Assembly (NCBI RefSeq): GCF_902771435.1
Contig: NZ_CACXXB010000017.1
Span: 1-64,000, forward strand
Origin: an uncultured Methanobrevibacter sp.
GTDB lineage: Archaea > Methanobacteriota > Methanobacteria > Methanobacteriales > Methanobacteriaceae
DNA length: 64,000 nucleotides
Direction of reading: 5' to 3'
Shown here: positions 37,117-47,530 of the stretch, in pieces
Position numbering within the stretch: position 1 is the stretch's first letter
How the letters are laid out: each line of letters begins with the position of its first letter
Translations under genes and position numbers: made by a program
The notes under the pieces: model-generated
What the model was told of the DNA's origin: nothing
Databases searched by the model: none
Seen by the model: only the letters and a program-made list of their open reading frames with translations

Positions 37117-38016
37117 TTGGAAAAACCACAATTAATAAATTTTATAGCAAAAGTAATGGAGGACTCTGGTTTCAAGGTTTACAAGAATTTTAAAACCTCG
37201 CAGAAAGTCGTAGACATTTATGCTATACTACCAACAACAATGGGAGATTTTGGTGTAGTTGTAGCATGTAAAAACTATGACAAGGACTTTGAGATTGGAG
37301 TTGATGTATTAAAAGAAATGGAAGATGTCCAGCAGAGTTTAAAAGCTTCCAAAGTGACTATCGTATCCTCTTCCTATTTTTCCAATCAGGCAAAGAACTA
37401 TGCCCTCAGGAAAAATATTAAACTGGTAGATAGGGATAATCTGCTTGAACTTGCAAAGCGTTATCAGGACAGGACCTCTCAAACAACTCTGGACAATACT
37501 CCTTATGACGGTGGAGCATCATATATTGAAGAAGATTATTCCGATTATGAATATGACGCTTCTGATATGGAATATTTAATGCAGAGAAGGGATGCACATC
37601 CTAACGTCTATAAGAGTTCATTATACAGACAAATAGATGAACCGAAAACTGGAGGTTTATCCTCCCTGTTGAATAGGGGCAGATCTTCTGTCGGAAGTCT
37701 TTCACGCGAACAGACAAATTTATACAACTATGCTTCCCAAAGAAATTCAAATTACCAGCCTTTGTTCTTAAGATTAATTAATAATCCAATAATATTAATT
37801 ATTTTTGTTGTAATCGTTGCCTATGCGCTTGCTTACATATTCGGAAATCTATTGGGCATTGATGCAGGAATAACTGGTCTGGTTGAGATGGTTGTAGCAT
37901 TGCTGCTGTCTTATGGTTTGTCTTTCTATACTGAGAGGAATAGTGATTTTGTAATTAAAGGAACATTCGTATTCTTTATTTCATTGATTATTTTGATTAT
38001 ATTAATTTTTGTTTAA
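37117..38016 (+). CDS. Mrr-like restriction-endonuclease-fold protein with membrane helices
   Basis: 299 residues starting at TTG 37117 (AAGGGTGG upstream; no in-frame ATG fits). Residues 5-120 resemble the Mrr/PD-(D/E)XK fold: Asp33 in VVDIYAI, then VVVACKNYDK with Lys52. The residue two before the Lys, normally Gln or Glu, is Ala50. A Ser/Arg-rich linker follows, then about three hydrophobic helices (225-299). The nuclease-like domain would therefore be held at the membrane. It may be inactive, or a DNA- or RNA-binding relative. Its 3' end overlaps the convergent polymerase-like gene by 15 bases. Confidence 0.65.
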   Translation: MEKPQLINFIAKVMEDSGFKVYKNFKTSQKVVDIYAILPTTMGDFGVVVACKNYDKDFEIGVDVLKEMEDVQQSLKASKVTIVSSSYFSNQAKNYALRKNIKLVDRDNLLELAKRYQDRTSQTTLDNTPYDGGASYIEEDYSDYEYDASDMEYLMQRRDAHPNVYKSSLYRQIDEPKTGGLSSLLNRGRSSVGSLSREQTNLYNYASQRNSNYQPLFLRLINNPIILIIFVVIVAYALAYIFGNLLGIDAGITGLVEMVVALLLSYGLSFYTERNSDFVIKGTFVFFISLIILIILIFV

Positions 38017-39063
38017 TTTTATATAATTAAAATTAATCATTATTAAAACAAATCCTATCAGATATAAAAACCAAATCATGATGTCTGTTGGTCCGGTTTC
38101 TATCCAAATCAATGTGTGTGTTAAAATCATAGAATAGATGCCGACACCAATTCCTTCTTTTAACTTATGGATTAAACCTAAAAACAGTCCCATCACTAAC
38201 ATTTGAACTGTAAGGCCAATATAGCCAAAGTCAAGCATTACAGGTCCGAACAGTGTGGATGTTGCACAGAACGTATATTTCATCACATATTCTCCGACAA
38301 ATGTTCTCGGACTTCCGGATGAGAATATCATGCTTAGGATGTGGCCATGTGTAGTTCCGGCCAACGGAATGATTTTTTCAAACAGTTCCAATGTAAATGC
38401 CGCTCTGTAGAAAATAAGTTCCAGGGGATTCAATGTCCAGGTTTGGGTTGCAATTGATTTGGATGCGATATATCCGATTGCCATTATTCCCATCACGATG
38501 ATTGCAATGAATATTATTCCGACTTTTCTGGATATTTTTTCAAGATAATAAAGTGTGATGAATGAGCTTCCCAGGATTCCCAAAACTGAAGTCCTGTATC
38601 CGTTCAGACCAAAAATCAAGGCTCCCAGAAGGACCAAAAGCAGATATTTTCTCTCATAATGCTTTGCAAGCAATATGTTAATCATTATCAAAAACAGAGG
38701 ATAAGCTATTCTCCAGATGTTTGTTGTTGCATTTGCTTTCAGGGTACTGTTGAAAAGTGGAATTCCTCCAATCAATACAAGATTCAGGGTTTGCAGAGCC
38801 AAGGCTATTATGGTGAGTATTACGAGCAATTTTTCTGATAGAAAACCGACTTCCCTTGTATTTTCAGCACTGATTTTATACTTGACAAACAGTGCGCCTG
38901 CGCTGAAGACGATACATGCGAAAATGACTGTCAGAATGACTTGAGAGTTAAGGGGGTCTTCGAACCGGTAGTTAAATGAACCGATGTATCCCATCAATAG
39001 AAAAGCAAGAATTGCAACTACCACAATAAATGGCTGAAAATAATCTAGTTTTTCAAGCTTCAT
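38002..39063 (-). CDS. Wzy-like oligosaccharide repeat unit polymerase family membrane protein
   Basis: 353 residues with about 10-11 membrane helices and a polar segment near the middle (GYRTSVLG, and ATQTWTLNPLELIFYRAAFTLE split around it). This pattern matches oligosaccharide repeat unit polymerases. The acceptor is unknown; surface polysaccharide or pseudomurein are options. A perfect GGAGGA site at the end of the upstream amidase gene gives a 1-base intergenic gap, so the two are co-transcribed. Confidence 0.6.
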   Translation of the reverse strand: MKLEKLDYFQPFIVVVAILAFLLMGYIGSFNYRFEDPLNSQVILTVIFACIVFSAGALFVKYKISAENTREVGFLSEKLLVILTIIALALQTLNLVLIGGIPLFNSTLKANATTNIWRIAYPLFLIMINILLAKHYERKYLLLVLLGALIFGLNGYRTSVLGILGSSFITLYYLEKISRKVGIIFIAIIVMGIMAIGYIASKSIATQTWTLNPLELIFYRAAFTLELFEKIIPLAGTTHGHILSMIFSSGSPRTFVGEYVMKYTFCATSTLFGPVMLDFGYIGLTVQMLVMGLFLGLIHKLKEGIGVGIYSMILTHTLIWIETGPTDIMIWFLYLIGFVLIMINFNYIKLNKN

Positions 39064-39064
39064 T

Positions 39065-40420
39065 TTATCCTCCGAGCTCTAGAGATGATATTGCAAGGTT
39101 TCCTCCAAAGTCAGGCATTGCCGCCACATGGGTATGGACATAGCTTGCAAGGGTATTTCTTTCCATGAATCCGTCCTGGTTGTTGTATGATCCCTTTCCC
39201 CTCAATATATTGAAAGCCATGTCATGCCTGATGTTATTTTCATCGACAAGGACTTTTGAGTAGTGGAATTCATGGCCATGGAACCTTTCACCCTTTTTGG
39301 AGATGATGTTGTCCTGTGTCACCTCGGCAATTGTATATTTCAGTGCCTGAACACGGTCTGTCAGGATTGACTTATACGGATAGACATCAACCACCTTATC
39401 GTCGTGGATGGAGTTCATCAGATACATAAGGCCTCCGCATTCGGCAAATATTGGCCTGTTTTCCAGATGGAACTGTTTGATGTCTGAAAGCATTGTCCTG
39501 TTTTGTGAAAGCTGCTTTGAAAAGAGTTCAGGATACCCTCCTCCGATATAGAGGCCGTCAACATCTGGCAGGTTTTCATCCTTCAGCGGTGAGAAGTACT
39601 CTATTTTGGCGTTGTTTGCTTCAAGAGCTTCGATGTTTTCCTTGTAATAAAAGTTGAAAACCTCATCAAATGCCACGCCAATCTTGACTGGCTGTTTGTT
39701 TAACTTATTCCAGATTGGAACAATCTCTGATGTGATTTTCGGAGCGCTTTTTGCAATTTCAACCAGGCGGTCCAAGTCGATTGATTCCTTGATTGTTTTG
39801 GACCAGATGTCAATGAATTTTAGAGAATTTTCCCTTTCGACAGCAGGAACAAGGCCCAAATGTCTCTGTTCAATTGAAATATTGTTGTCACGCACGATTC
39901 CGCCGATGACTTCTGTATCTGTCAGCTTTTCAATTGAACGCTTTGTCTTTTGGTAGTGTGCCTCATTTTTCACCTTATTTAGGATGACTCCGGCAATGTT
40001 GATTTCAGGGTCAAGGCTTTTGAAACCCAATACCAGAGCGGCTGCACTTTTGACAAGGCTCCTTGAGTTTATGATTAAAATAACAGGGGCGTTAAGGGCT
40101 TTTGCAACACTGGCAGTACTTCCTATATCATTGATGGAATCAATTCCCTCATATAATCCTCGAACACCTTCAATAACGGCCATGTCTTTTCCCTGCATGC
40201 CCTTTAAAAATGAGTCCCTGACCTGTCCTTCCTTCATAAAAAATGAATCCAGGTTTCTGGAAGTATTTCCAGTTGCTAAAGTGTGATAAGAAGGATCTAT
40301 ATAGTCTGGTCCAACTTTAAATGGCTGTACATTATATTTTTCGCTTAACGCTTTCATTATTCCGGTAGCGATTGTTGTCTTTCCGACCGCACTGCCGGTT
40401 CCTGCTAAAATAATTCTCAT
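39065..40420 (-). CDS. Cobyrinate / Ni-sirohydrochlorin a,c-diamide synthase
   Basis: 451 residues. The N-terminal P-loop ([10 protein letters not shown], residues 7-16) belongs to a dethiobiotin-synthetase-like ATPase domain. The C-terminal class I glutamine amidotransferase-like domain has nucleophile Cys328 (FAECGGL) and later HGHEFHYS. The family amidates the a and c acetate side chains either of cobyrinate (CbiA, B12) or of Ni-sirohydrochlorin (CfbB, F430). Sequence alone does not decide between them, and methanogens often carry both. It is the first gene of a two-gene operon. Confidence 0.88.
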   Translation of the reverse strand: MRIILAGTGSAVGKTTIATGIMKALSEKYNVQPFKVGPDYIDPSYHTLATGNTSRNLDSFFMKEGQVRDSFLKGMQGKDMAVIEGVRGLYEGIDSINDIGSTASVAKALNAPVILIINSRSLVKSAAALVLGFKSLDPEINIAGVILNKVKNEAHYQKTKRSIEKLTDTEVIGGIVRDNNISIEQRHLGLVPAVERENSLKFIDIWSKTIKESIDLDRLVEIAKSAPKITSEIVPIWNKLNKQPVKIGVAFDEVFNFYYKENIEALEANNAKIEYFSPLKDENLPDVDGLYIGGGYPELFSKQLSQNRTMLSDIKQFHLENRPIFAECGGLMYLMNSIHDDKVVDVYPYKSILTDRVQALKYTIAEVTQDNIISKKGERFHGHEFHYSKVLVDENNIRHDMAFNILRGKGSYNNQDGFMERNTLASYVHTHVAAMPDFGGNLAISSLELGG

Positions 40421-40733
40421 AATTATAGATTATATATTATGGATATATAAATTGTTTTTCAAATTTGTGCTAGATGTCATTCCAAAAAAACTTCAAAACC
40501 GAACAGTAACTAAGTCCTAAAATACTCTGTTAAAGCTTCATTTAAATACCATATAAATATAAAAAATATCATTTTATTGTATGAAAATTAAATTTCATGA
40601 AACCTATTGAAAAAACATAGCCAATAGTATTATGGCTTATACATCTAGCAGAGATATTGAATTATTTTTAAATCATTACCAAATTTTATATAATATTAAA
40701 AATAAAATTTAAATCATAATATATGGTGATATA
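40421..40733. other. Intergenic region between divergent amidase and thrS
   Basis: 313 bases, AT-rich. It holds the two divergent promoters. A TTTATATAAT box at about 40684-40693 and GGTGAT just before the ATG fit thrS. An imperfect AGCCA...TGGCT dyad lies near 40622. A 26-codon frame at 40631 overlaps the thrS promoter and is not credible. Nothing else is seen. Confidence 0.5.
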
Positions 40734-42557
40734 ATGAGAATTTTATTAATCCATTCTGATTATTTAAATTATAATGTAAAAAATAAAACACCTGTAGCCG
40801 AAGAAATCGAAGAAGCTAAAAAAGAAGGCTCCTTTGATGATTCTTTAGTAGTATTTACAGCTGTTGAAAAAGAAGACGAAAATAATCCAGAAGGTATTGT
40901 TAGTAATTTAGTTAAAGAAGTTATCAAAGCTAATGATCAAGTTAAAGCAGAAAATATTGTATTATATCCTTATGCTCACTTATCTTCATCATTAAGCTCT
41001 CCAAAAGTGGCTGTCGAAATATTGAAGAATGCGGAACAGGCACTTCTCGATGAAAACTTGACTGTTAAAAGAGTGCCTTTCGGATGGTATAAGGCATTTG
41101 AGATTTCCTGTAAAGGACACCCGTTGAGTGAACTTTCAAGAACAATAACCGCCGATGAGGATGAAAAGAAAGTTGAAAGAAAACCGTCCACCTGGCAAAT
41201 TCTTGAAGGAAACAAAATCACCCAAATCGAAGACTTCAATTTTGAAAACAGAGCTTTCAAGCAGCTTGTTGACTATGAACTTGGAGTCGGCGCATCAGAT
41301 GAGGGTGAACCTCCACACGTAAAATTAATGAGGGAAAAGGAGATTTGTGACTATGAACCGGCTTCCGATGTCGGAAACCTCAGATGGTATCCTAAAGGAC
41401 GTTTGATTCGTGATCTTATGGCTGATTATGTTTACAATTTAACTGTTGACCGTGGAGCAATGCCTGTTGAAACTCCAATCTTTTATGATCTCGACAATGA
41501 AGCAATTTACCAGCATGCATACAAGTTCGGTGAAAGGCAATACAGAACAGACACCAAAAAGAATCTCATGCTCAGATTCGCATGCTGTTTTGGTGCATTC
41601 AGGATAATGGCAGATTCATACCTGACCTGGAAAAACTTGCCTGCAAAGATATATGAGCTTTCCACATACAGTTTCAGATTCGAGAAAAAAGGAGAAGTTG
41701 TAGGTCTTAAAAGATTAAGAGCATTTACCATGCCTGATTGTCATTCATTCTGTGCAGATGTTCCATCATCCCTGGAAGAATTCTCAAATCAGACTGACAT
41801 GTGTATGCAAACCGGTAAGGATTTGGACCTTGACTTTGAAGTTATTTTCAGAGCCACCCAGGACTTCTTCGATGACAACGAGGAATGGATGTATGAAATC
41901 GCAGAAAAATTCGGTAAACCAATTCTTTTGGAAATCCTACCTGAAAGACATCATTACTGGGTATGTAAAATAGACCTGGCCAACATTGACGCTTTAGGCC
42001 GTCCGATTGAAAACCCAACAGTTCAGATTGATGTTGAAAGTGGTAAAAGATTCGGAATTACCTATTTGGGTGAAGACGGCGAGCAGCACAATCCAACAAT
42101 CCTGCACACTTCCCCGACCGGAAGTATTGAAAGGGTTTTATGCGCAATGCTTGAAAAAACAGCATTGGAAATCAATGAAAGGGCTCCTATGTTGCCAACC
42201 TGGTTAAGTCCGATTCAGGCAAGGATTCTCACAGTTGGAGATGCCCACAAGGAATTTGCAGAAGAGTTATATCAAAAAATCAACGCTTCAAACATCCGTG
42301 TAGACATTGACGACAGGGATGAAAGTGTTGGTAAAAAAATCAGAAACGCTGCCAAAGAATGGATTCCATACATTTTTGTCGTTGGAGACAAAGAGGTTGA
42401 AACCGGTAAATTCCAGGTAACAGTACGTGAAACCGGTGAAAAAGTGGACATGACAGTTGACGATTTGATTGCCCAAATCAATGAGAAATGTGAAGGAAAA
42501 CCTTTCAGAAAATTGCCTTTACCTAAGGATATCTCAAGAAGGATTAACTTCCAATAA
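40734..42557 (+). CDS. thrS: Threonyl-tRNA synthetase, archaeal type
   Basis: Class II synthetase, 607 residues. Residues 1-140 are the archaeal editing domain related to D-aminoacyl-tRNA deacylase ([13 protein letters not shown]...[10 protein letters not shown]). The catalytic core has a zinc-site Cys region (FACCFGAF), [16 protein letters not shown] (motif 2) and [12 protein letters not shown] (motif 3). The anticodon-binding domain ends the protein (residues 500-607). A GGTGAT site lies before the ATG. Confidence 0.96.
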   Translation: MRILLIHSDYLNYNVKNKTPVAEEIEEAKKEGSFDDSLVVFTAVEKEDENNPEGIVSNLVKEVIKANDQVKAENIVLYPYAHLSSSLSSPKVAVEILKNAEQALLDENLTVKRVPFGWYKAFEISCKGHPLSELSRTITADEDEKKVERKPSTWQILEGNKITQIEDFNFENRAFKQLVDYELGVGASDEGEPPHVKLMREKEICDYEPASDVGNLRWYPKGRLIRDLMADYVYNLTVDRGAMPVETPIFYDLDNEAIYQHAYKFGERQYRTDTKKNLMLRFACCFGAFRIMADSYLTWKNLPAKIYELSTYSFRFEKKGEVVGLKRLRAFTMPDCHSFCADVPSSLEEFSNQTDMCMQTGKDLDLDFEVIFRATQDFFDDNEEWMYEIAEKFGKPILLEILPERHHYWVCKIDLANIDALGRPIENPTVQIDVESGKRFGITYLGEDGEQHNPTILHTSPTGSIERVLCAMLEKTALEINERAPMLPTWLSPIQARILTVGDAHKEFAEELYQKINASNIRVDIDDRDESVGKKIRNAAKEWIPYIFVVGDKEVETGKFQVTVRETGEKVDMTVDDLIAQINEKCEGKPFRKLPLPKDISRRINFQ

Positions 42558-42614
42558 TTATATTTATCAATAAAAATAAACTATTAAATGTTATATTAAA
42601 ACGGAGGAAATTTA

Positions 42615-43856
42615 ATGGACCCAATGTATAAAATAGGAGAAGCTCTTATTGGAGACGGCCCTGAATTAGCACACATCGATTTATTAATTGGTGATAAAAA
42701 CGGACCTGTTGGTCAAGCTTTCGCTAATGGTTTATCTACTCTTTCTGTAGGCCACACTCCTTTAACTAGTGTAATTAGACCTAATTTGATGACCAAACCG
42801 GCTACTTTAATTATCCCTAAAGTAACTGTTGGTGATTTAGAAGATGCAAGTAAAATATTTGGACCTGCACAAACTGCCGTTGCAAGAGCAGTTGCTGATG
42901 CAGTAGAAGATGGCTACATTCCAAAAGAAGACGTAGAAGATATGGTTATTAATGTAAGCGTATTTATTGATCCATCTGCTAAAGATTTCAGAAAAATCTA
43001 TCAATATAATTATGGAGCAACCAAATTAGCTATCAGAAGAGCAATGGAAGGATACCCATCCATCGAAAAAGTACTTGCAGAAAAAGACCGTGGAACTCAC
43101 CCAATTATGGGATTCAGAGTACAAAGACTTTGGGCTCCACCATACCTACAAGTTGCACTTGACTTGGATAATTTGGATGTAATGGAAAGAATTCTTGCAG
43201 ATTTACCTAACAAAGAAAGAGTACTTATCGAAGCAGGAACTCCTCTCGTCAAAAAATTCGGTGTTGGAGTTGTTGGAAAAATCAGGGAATTACGCCCAGA
43301 TGCATTCATCATTGCTGATTTAAAAACTTTGGATGTTGGTCGTGTTGAAGTTAAAATGGCAGCTGATGAAACTGCTGATGCAGTAGCTATTTCCGGACTC
43401 GGTACCCTTGAATCCATCAAGAAAGCTATCCATGAAACTCAAAAACAAGGTATTTACTCCATCCTTGACATGATGAATGTTAAAGAATTCGATAAAAAAT
43501 TATCTGCAATACCTGATGACTTGAAACCTGACATTGTATTATTACACAGAAATGTTGATTTAGAAACCTGGATTAAAGAACATGGTGGTAATACTGAAGG
43601 AATGACCGAATGGGGTAACATTGAGAAGATTAAAGAAATCACTGGCAGTTTAGTAGCTGTAGCTGGTGGTATTACTCCTGACAATGTCGAAGAAGCAATC
43701 GAAAAAGGCGCAGATATTATCATTGCAGGCAGATACATTATCGGTTCCAGAGATGTAAGAAGATCCGCTCAAGACTTCTTGGCACACTTCGGACCTGACC
43801 CAGACAACATGAGACTTGCAATGGATGAAGACGAAAACATTGAAGAGAAAAAATAG
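42615..43856 (+). CDS. fae-hps: Bifunctional formaldehyde-activating enzyme / 3-hexulose-6-phosphate synthase
   Basis: 413 residues. Residues 1-160 are Fae, which condenses formaldehyde with tetrahydromethanopterin; His20 in [10 protein letters not shown] is the conserved active-site His. Residues 165-413 are Hps, a KDPC-type TIM barrel ([21 protein letters not shown]). In methanogens the fusion is thought to make ribose phosphate from hexulose phosphate while Fae captures the released formaldehyde. A GGAGG site is present. It is followed by a zinc-ribbon gene after a terminator-like hairpin. Confidence 0.95.
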   Translation: MDPMYKIGEALIGDGPELAHIDLLIGDKNGPVGQAFANGLSTLSVGHTPLTSVIRPNLMTKPATLIIPKVTVGDLEDASKIFGPAQTAVARAVADAVEDGYIPKEDVEDMVINVSVFIDPSAKDFRKIYQYNYGATKLAIRRAMEGYPSIEKVLAEKDRGTHPIMGFRVQRLWAPPYLQVALDLDNLDVMERILADLPNKERVLIEAGTPLVKKFGVGVVGKIRELRPDAFIIADLKTLDVGRVEVKMAADETADAVAISGLGTLESIKKAIHETQKQGIYSILDMMNVKEFDKKLSAIPDDLKPDIVLLHRNVDLETWIKEHGGNTEGMTEWGNIEKIKEITGSLVAVAGGITPDNVEEAIEKGADIIIAGRYIIGSRDVRRSAQDFLAHFGPDPDNMRLAMDEDENIEEKK

Positions 43857-43892
43857 ATTAGATTTATCTAATTTATTTTCTTATTTTTTTTT
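43854..43892 (+). terminator. fae-hps terminator
   Basis: A 9-bp stem (43854-43862 with 43867-43875, one G-U) overlaps the stop codon and is followed by a long T-run. Confidence 0.65.
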
Positions 43893-43908
43893 AAAAGGAG
43901 TTTTTATT

Positions 43909-44190
43909 ATGGGATTTTGTAATTCATGCGGAAGGCCAATCGTAAAAGAAGATTATGGAACAAATAAGGATGGTAGTTTAAATCCAGAGTTTTGTAAAGA
44001 TTGTTTCCAGGATGGCGAATATACAGAGCCGGATATAACTCTAAATGAAATGATTGTCAGAAAAACAAAAGAAATGATGGAAAAAAATCCTAGATTGCCA
44101 GAAACTCAAGCTACTGGTATTACTGCGATGTTTATTCCAGGATTAAAAAGATGGAATCCTGAATTCCAAGATGATTATAACTCTTTTTAA
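43909..44190 (+). CDS. Putative zinc-ribbon domain protein (PF12674 type)
   Basis: 93 residues from the ATG at 43909, with AAAAGGAG upstream. Cys4, Cys7, Cys29 and Cys32 form the ribbon (GFCNSCGRP ... EFCKDCFQDG). The following TLNEMIVRKTKEMM matches the family pattern. The family is widespread and of unknown function. The stop overlaps that of the convergent coiled-coil gene. It may be weakly co-transcribed with fae-hps past the hairpin. Confidence 0.75.
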   Translation: MGFCNSCGRPIVKEDYGTNKDGSLNPEFCKDCFQDGEYTEPDITLNEMIVRKTKEMMEKNPRLPETQATGITAMFIPGLKRWNPEFQDDYNSF

Positions 44191-45038
44191 CTTCTTTTTA
44201 ACATGAATTCCCTAACTTTGTTGGCAAGGAGTTCATCACGAGTTTTTGAATTTTTAATATTGTACAACTCTTCTTCTAAATCATTGTATTTATCAACCAG
44301 GTCATTGTATTCAAGACGAAGGGAATCATAATCTTTTTCCAAACCCTCATTAATTTCATATATTTCAGCGTAACTGGTTTTTGTATTTAGATTTTCTTGT
44401 TTTAACAAATCATATTTTGAGCTTACCTGGTTGTAGCTTTCTTTAATTGAACTGTGTTCTTCCCTTAAAGTGGAACACTTGGTTTTGAGATTCTTATTTT
44501 CTTCCTTAATGCTTGAATATTTGGTTTTGAGGTTTTCGTTTTCAGTTTTAATGTTGACGAATTTGGTTTTGAGGTTTTCGTTTTCGATGATCAATTTGGA
44601 ATGTTTATCTTTAATTAAATTATTTTCATTCTTTAAATCGTTGATGCTATCCTCATGTATGGCATTCAATTTGTTTTCCATTTCAGCCAAATTGGAATTT
44701 TTTTGAGCAAGTTCCGCTTTTAATTTATTAATTTCATTTTGAAATTCAATTGTGGATGGGTTTAAATTCTCTTCTAGTTGTCTTTCCAATTCCTTCACTT
44801 CCTCAACATGTAAGTAGTTTGCTATTTTCAGTGCTTTGTTTTCTTCAGTTAAGCTTTTAAAAGTTTCAATTTCTCCATTAGGTATAATTAGCACTTCTTC
44901 TTTGTTTTGGTAAATGTCTTCGTGTTTCGGTACTGTAATTTGAATCTGTTCTGTGGTGTATTTTTTCCTCTCACCATTTTTTAATGTCCTGTTGTATTCT
45001 CTAGAATATTTTTTTACAATACCTTTACCAACTTTCAT
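44187..45038 (-). CDS. Long coiled-coil protein, function unknown
   Basis: 283 residues. Residues 1-52 are basic and beta-rich (KGIVKKYSREYNR, then EQIQITVPKHED). Residues 60-280 are almost entirely coiled coil. The middle is a repeat of the form ENENLKTKxxxIK, about 14 residues, seen four times. There is no membrane helix or signal peptide, so it is cytoplasmic. It could be a structural or DNA-organising protein. No family is recognised. Confidence 0.65.
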   Translation of the reverse strand: MKVGKGIVKKYSREYNRTLKNGERKKYTTEQIQITVPKHEDIYQNKEEVLIIPNGEIETFKSLTEENKALKIANYLHVEEVKELERQLEENLNPSTIEFQNEINKLKAELAQKNSNLAEMENKLNAIHEDSINDLKNENNLIKDKHSKLIIENENLKTKFVNIKTENENLKTKYSSIKEENKNLKTKCSTLREEHSSIKESYNQVSSKYDLLKQENLNTKTSYAEIYEINEGLEKDYDSLRLEYNDLVDKYNDLEEELYNIKNSKTRDELLANKVREFMLKRS

Positions 45039-45267
45039 AGTTAAATCCTCATTTTTATGTTATGTTTGTTTTTAATTATATATTTTACCTATATATTCTG
45101 TTTATTCCATTATTTCAAATCAAATGTGTAGTATAGGATAAGTTTAAAATATAAAGTTATAATTAATGAATTGTTTACAGTGGTCATGTGCAGAATAATG
45201 TTGGGCATTCAATCTTCAACTTATTTTTTTTTAAAAGTATTTAAGAAGTGCATTACAAAGTATTTTC

Positions 45268-45852
45268 ATGAAAATTTTTGGTATTTGTGCTAGCCCTAGA
45301 AATAACACGACTGAATATGTTTTAAAAAATGCTTTAAGTCAGCTTGAGCAGGACGGATTTGAGTATGAAATGTTTACCTGCCAGACTAAAACCATTAAAC
45401 CGTGCATGCATTGCGATTATTGTCTGGAGAACAAGAGATGCATCATAGAGGATGACATGCTTGAAGTTTACAAAAATCTTCAGGAGGCTGACGGAATTAT
45501 TTTGGCCACTCCTGTTCAAAGCGGAGGGATAAGCAGTAATTTGGCAGCCATAATGGACAGGACAAGGGCATTGGAAGCTATTGATTATAATCTGCTTCGA
45601 GGAAAAATTGGAATGAGCATTGCTGTTGGAGGGGACAGGACAGGCGGTCAGGATTTTGCCCACCTTAAAAATGTAACATATTTCATGATTCATGGAATTA
45701 TCCCCGTAAGCGGAGGACCATTCGGTTCCAATTTAGGGGCATCATTCTGGTCAAATGATTCCATTGAGGATATTAAGGAAGACGATTATGGAATGGAGTC
45801 TTTGAACAGGACTTTACATGAATTTAAAAATTTTCTAAATAAATATATTTAA
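45268..45852 (+). CDS. Iron-sulfur flavoprotein (Isf-like, NADPH-dependent FMN reductase fold)
   Basis: 194 residues. A flavodoxin-like FMN fold (IFGICASPRNNTTEY at the N-terminus) carries the compact [4Fe-4S] motif Cys46, Cys49, Cys52, Cys58. The Isf type passes electrons between ferredoxin and FMN, often to O2 or H2O2 as a defence. The exact substrate is unknown. It is a single gene with a TATA-like box about 30 bases upstream. Confidence 0.8.
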   Translation: MKIFGICASPRNNTTEYVLKNALSQLEQDGFEYEMFTCQTKTIKPCMHCDYCLENKRCIIEDDMLEVYKNLQEADGIILATPVQSGGISSNLAAIMDRTRALEAIDYNLLRGKIGMSIAVGGDRTGGQDFAHLKNVTYFMIHGIIPVSGGPFGSNLGASFWSNDSIEDIKEDDYGMESLNRTLHEFKNFLNKYI

Positions 45853-45903
45853 ATATTAAAATCAAGTTAAATTAATAATAAATAATTTTTTTAAAGGTAT
45901 ATC

Positions 45904-47466
45904 ATGGCAAATAAGTTAGTAAGAGGCAGTTTGATAATTTTCATAGGTAATATTATTTTCCGTATCGGAGGTTACCTGTACCGTTTTTTAATGGCTACAC
46001 TTTTGGGACCTGTAAACAACGGTATTTTGGGAACCACAATGTCCGTTCAGGGAATTTTTCAGACTTTAGCTTCAGGAGGTCTTCCTCCGGCCATATCCAA
46101 ATATATTGCGGAATATGAGGCTGTTGAAGATCATAACATGGCCAGGCAGACCATTTATACGGCATTGAAAATGATGGTTTTCCTGGGACTGCTATTGGGA
46201 TTTTTGATGATATTTGTCATTGCTCCATTGCTGGCCAATAATTTCATGGGCAAGCCTGAAGTAATGGTTCCATTGCAGATTATCGGTCTGATTACTCCGT
46301 TCAGTGTTGTTTTAGGTGCATTTAGAGGTGCATTTCAGGGAGTATACAAGATGGAATATATCGTCTATACCCGTGCTATCGAGCAGCTGTCAATGATTTT
46401 ATGTGCAACAGCATTTGTCTTAATAGGTTTTTCTGTCATTGGGGCTCTATGGGGTACTGTAATAGGTTATGCCCTTGCGGCACTTTCATCCGTACTGATA
46501 TTTAAATTTTTCATGCCGAAATATATCCCAAATCCAACCGGTGACTTTGAGTTTCCATTTAGAGAGGAGTTGAAATTGGGCATAATGCTCGTTAAGTTCT
46601 CTATTCCTGTTATCATTACAGCAATTGCTGAAATGCTTATTTATAACATCTGTACACTCATTATGGGCAGATTTTTAACATTGGAAAGTATCGGTTTTTT
46701 CACAGCCGCAGATCCTATTGCCAGATTGCCTTTGATGATTTCTATTTCTGTAGCCACTACAATCCTGCCGGCTTCTTCTGAAGCGTTCAAGCTTAAGGAC
46801 ATTTCTGCACTTCAAAAATATGTCGGCGAATCATATAAGATTTCACTGCTCTTTGTAGTTCCGATGTGTATTGGCCTTGCACTGTTTTCAGTACCTATTT
46901 TAAGGTTGCTATACTTTAAGATACCAGCTTATGCTGCCGGTGCTCCCGCTTTGGCAATACTGTCCATCGGTATGACTTTTTATTCAATATTTGCAATATC
47001 AACAAGTATTATCCAGGGTATTGGAAACCCTAGAATTCCTATGTATATTTTAATTTTCGGTTCCATAATCACTGCAGGCCTTTGCTGGATATTTGCTCCG
47101 ATTTTGGGAATTGCAGGTGGTGCTGCGGCTACAACAATCGCATGTTTCTTAATGATGGTTCCATGCATCTATTTTGTATTCAAGCTGACCAAGACAAAAG
47201 CGCCAACCAAACCGGTCATTAAAATATTGTCCGCTACTGCAATAATGGGTATTGTCGGGCTTCTGATTCCAAAAACCACATTATGGCTGTTCCCTGGAAT
47301 ACTGGTGTGTATGGTTGCCTATTTCTTTGCATTGATTCTAGTCAAATTTTTCACAAAAGATGATATAGAAACTTTAAGGGGATATGCCGCCAAATTCGGT
47401 CCGTTATCCAAAATAGTTAATAAACTGCTAGACTTCGTGGAAAAAATTGAATTTAGAAATAAGTAA
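45904..47466 (+). CDS. Flippase of the polysaccharide-biosynthesis (MVF/Wzx) superfamily
   Basis: 520 residues with 14 predicted membrane helices. The N-terminus (GSLIIFIGNIIFRIGGYLYRFL) and LLGPVNNGILG are typical of lipid-linked oligosaccharide flippases. A role in moving undecaprenyl-linked wall or surface precursors fits uppP and the Mur ligases in this window. Substrate not determined. Confidence 0.82.
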   Translation: MANKLVRGSLIIFIGNIIFRIGGYLYRFLMATLLGPVNNGILGTTMSVQGIFQTLASGGLPPAISKYIAEYEAVEDHNMARQTIYTALKMMVFLGLLLGFLMIFVIAPLLANNFMGKPEVMVPLQIIGLITPFSVVLGAFRGAFQGVYKMEYIVYTRAIEQLSMILCATAFVLIGFSVIGALWGTVIGYALAALSSVLIFKFFMPKYIPNPTGDFEFPFREELKLGIMLVKFSIPVIITAIAEMLIYNICTLIMGRFLTLESIGFFTAADPIARLPLMISISVATTILPASSEAFKLKDISALQKYVGESYKISLLFVVPMCIGLALFSVPILRLLYFKIPAYAAGAPALAILSIGMTFYSIFAISTSIIQGIGNPRIPMYILIFGSIITAGLCWIFAPILGIAGGAAATTIACFLMMVPCIYFVFKLTKTKAPTKPVIKILSATAIMGIVGLLIPKTTLWLFPGILVCMVAYFFALILVKFFTKDDIETLRGYAAKFGPLSKIVNKLLDFVEKIEFRNK

Positions 47467-47530
47467 TGGTAAAGCTATTTATATATAAAATACAAATATT
47501 TATCATATTATATGATTGGGGGATTATATA

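Noticed and set aside
40631-40711. 26-codon frame (MAYTSSRD...) before thrS
   Set aside because: It overlaps the best TATA box of thrS and has no ribosome site.
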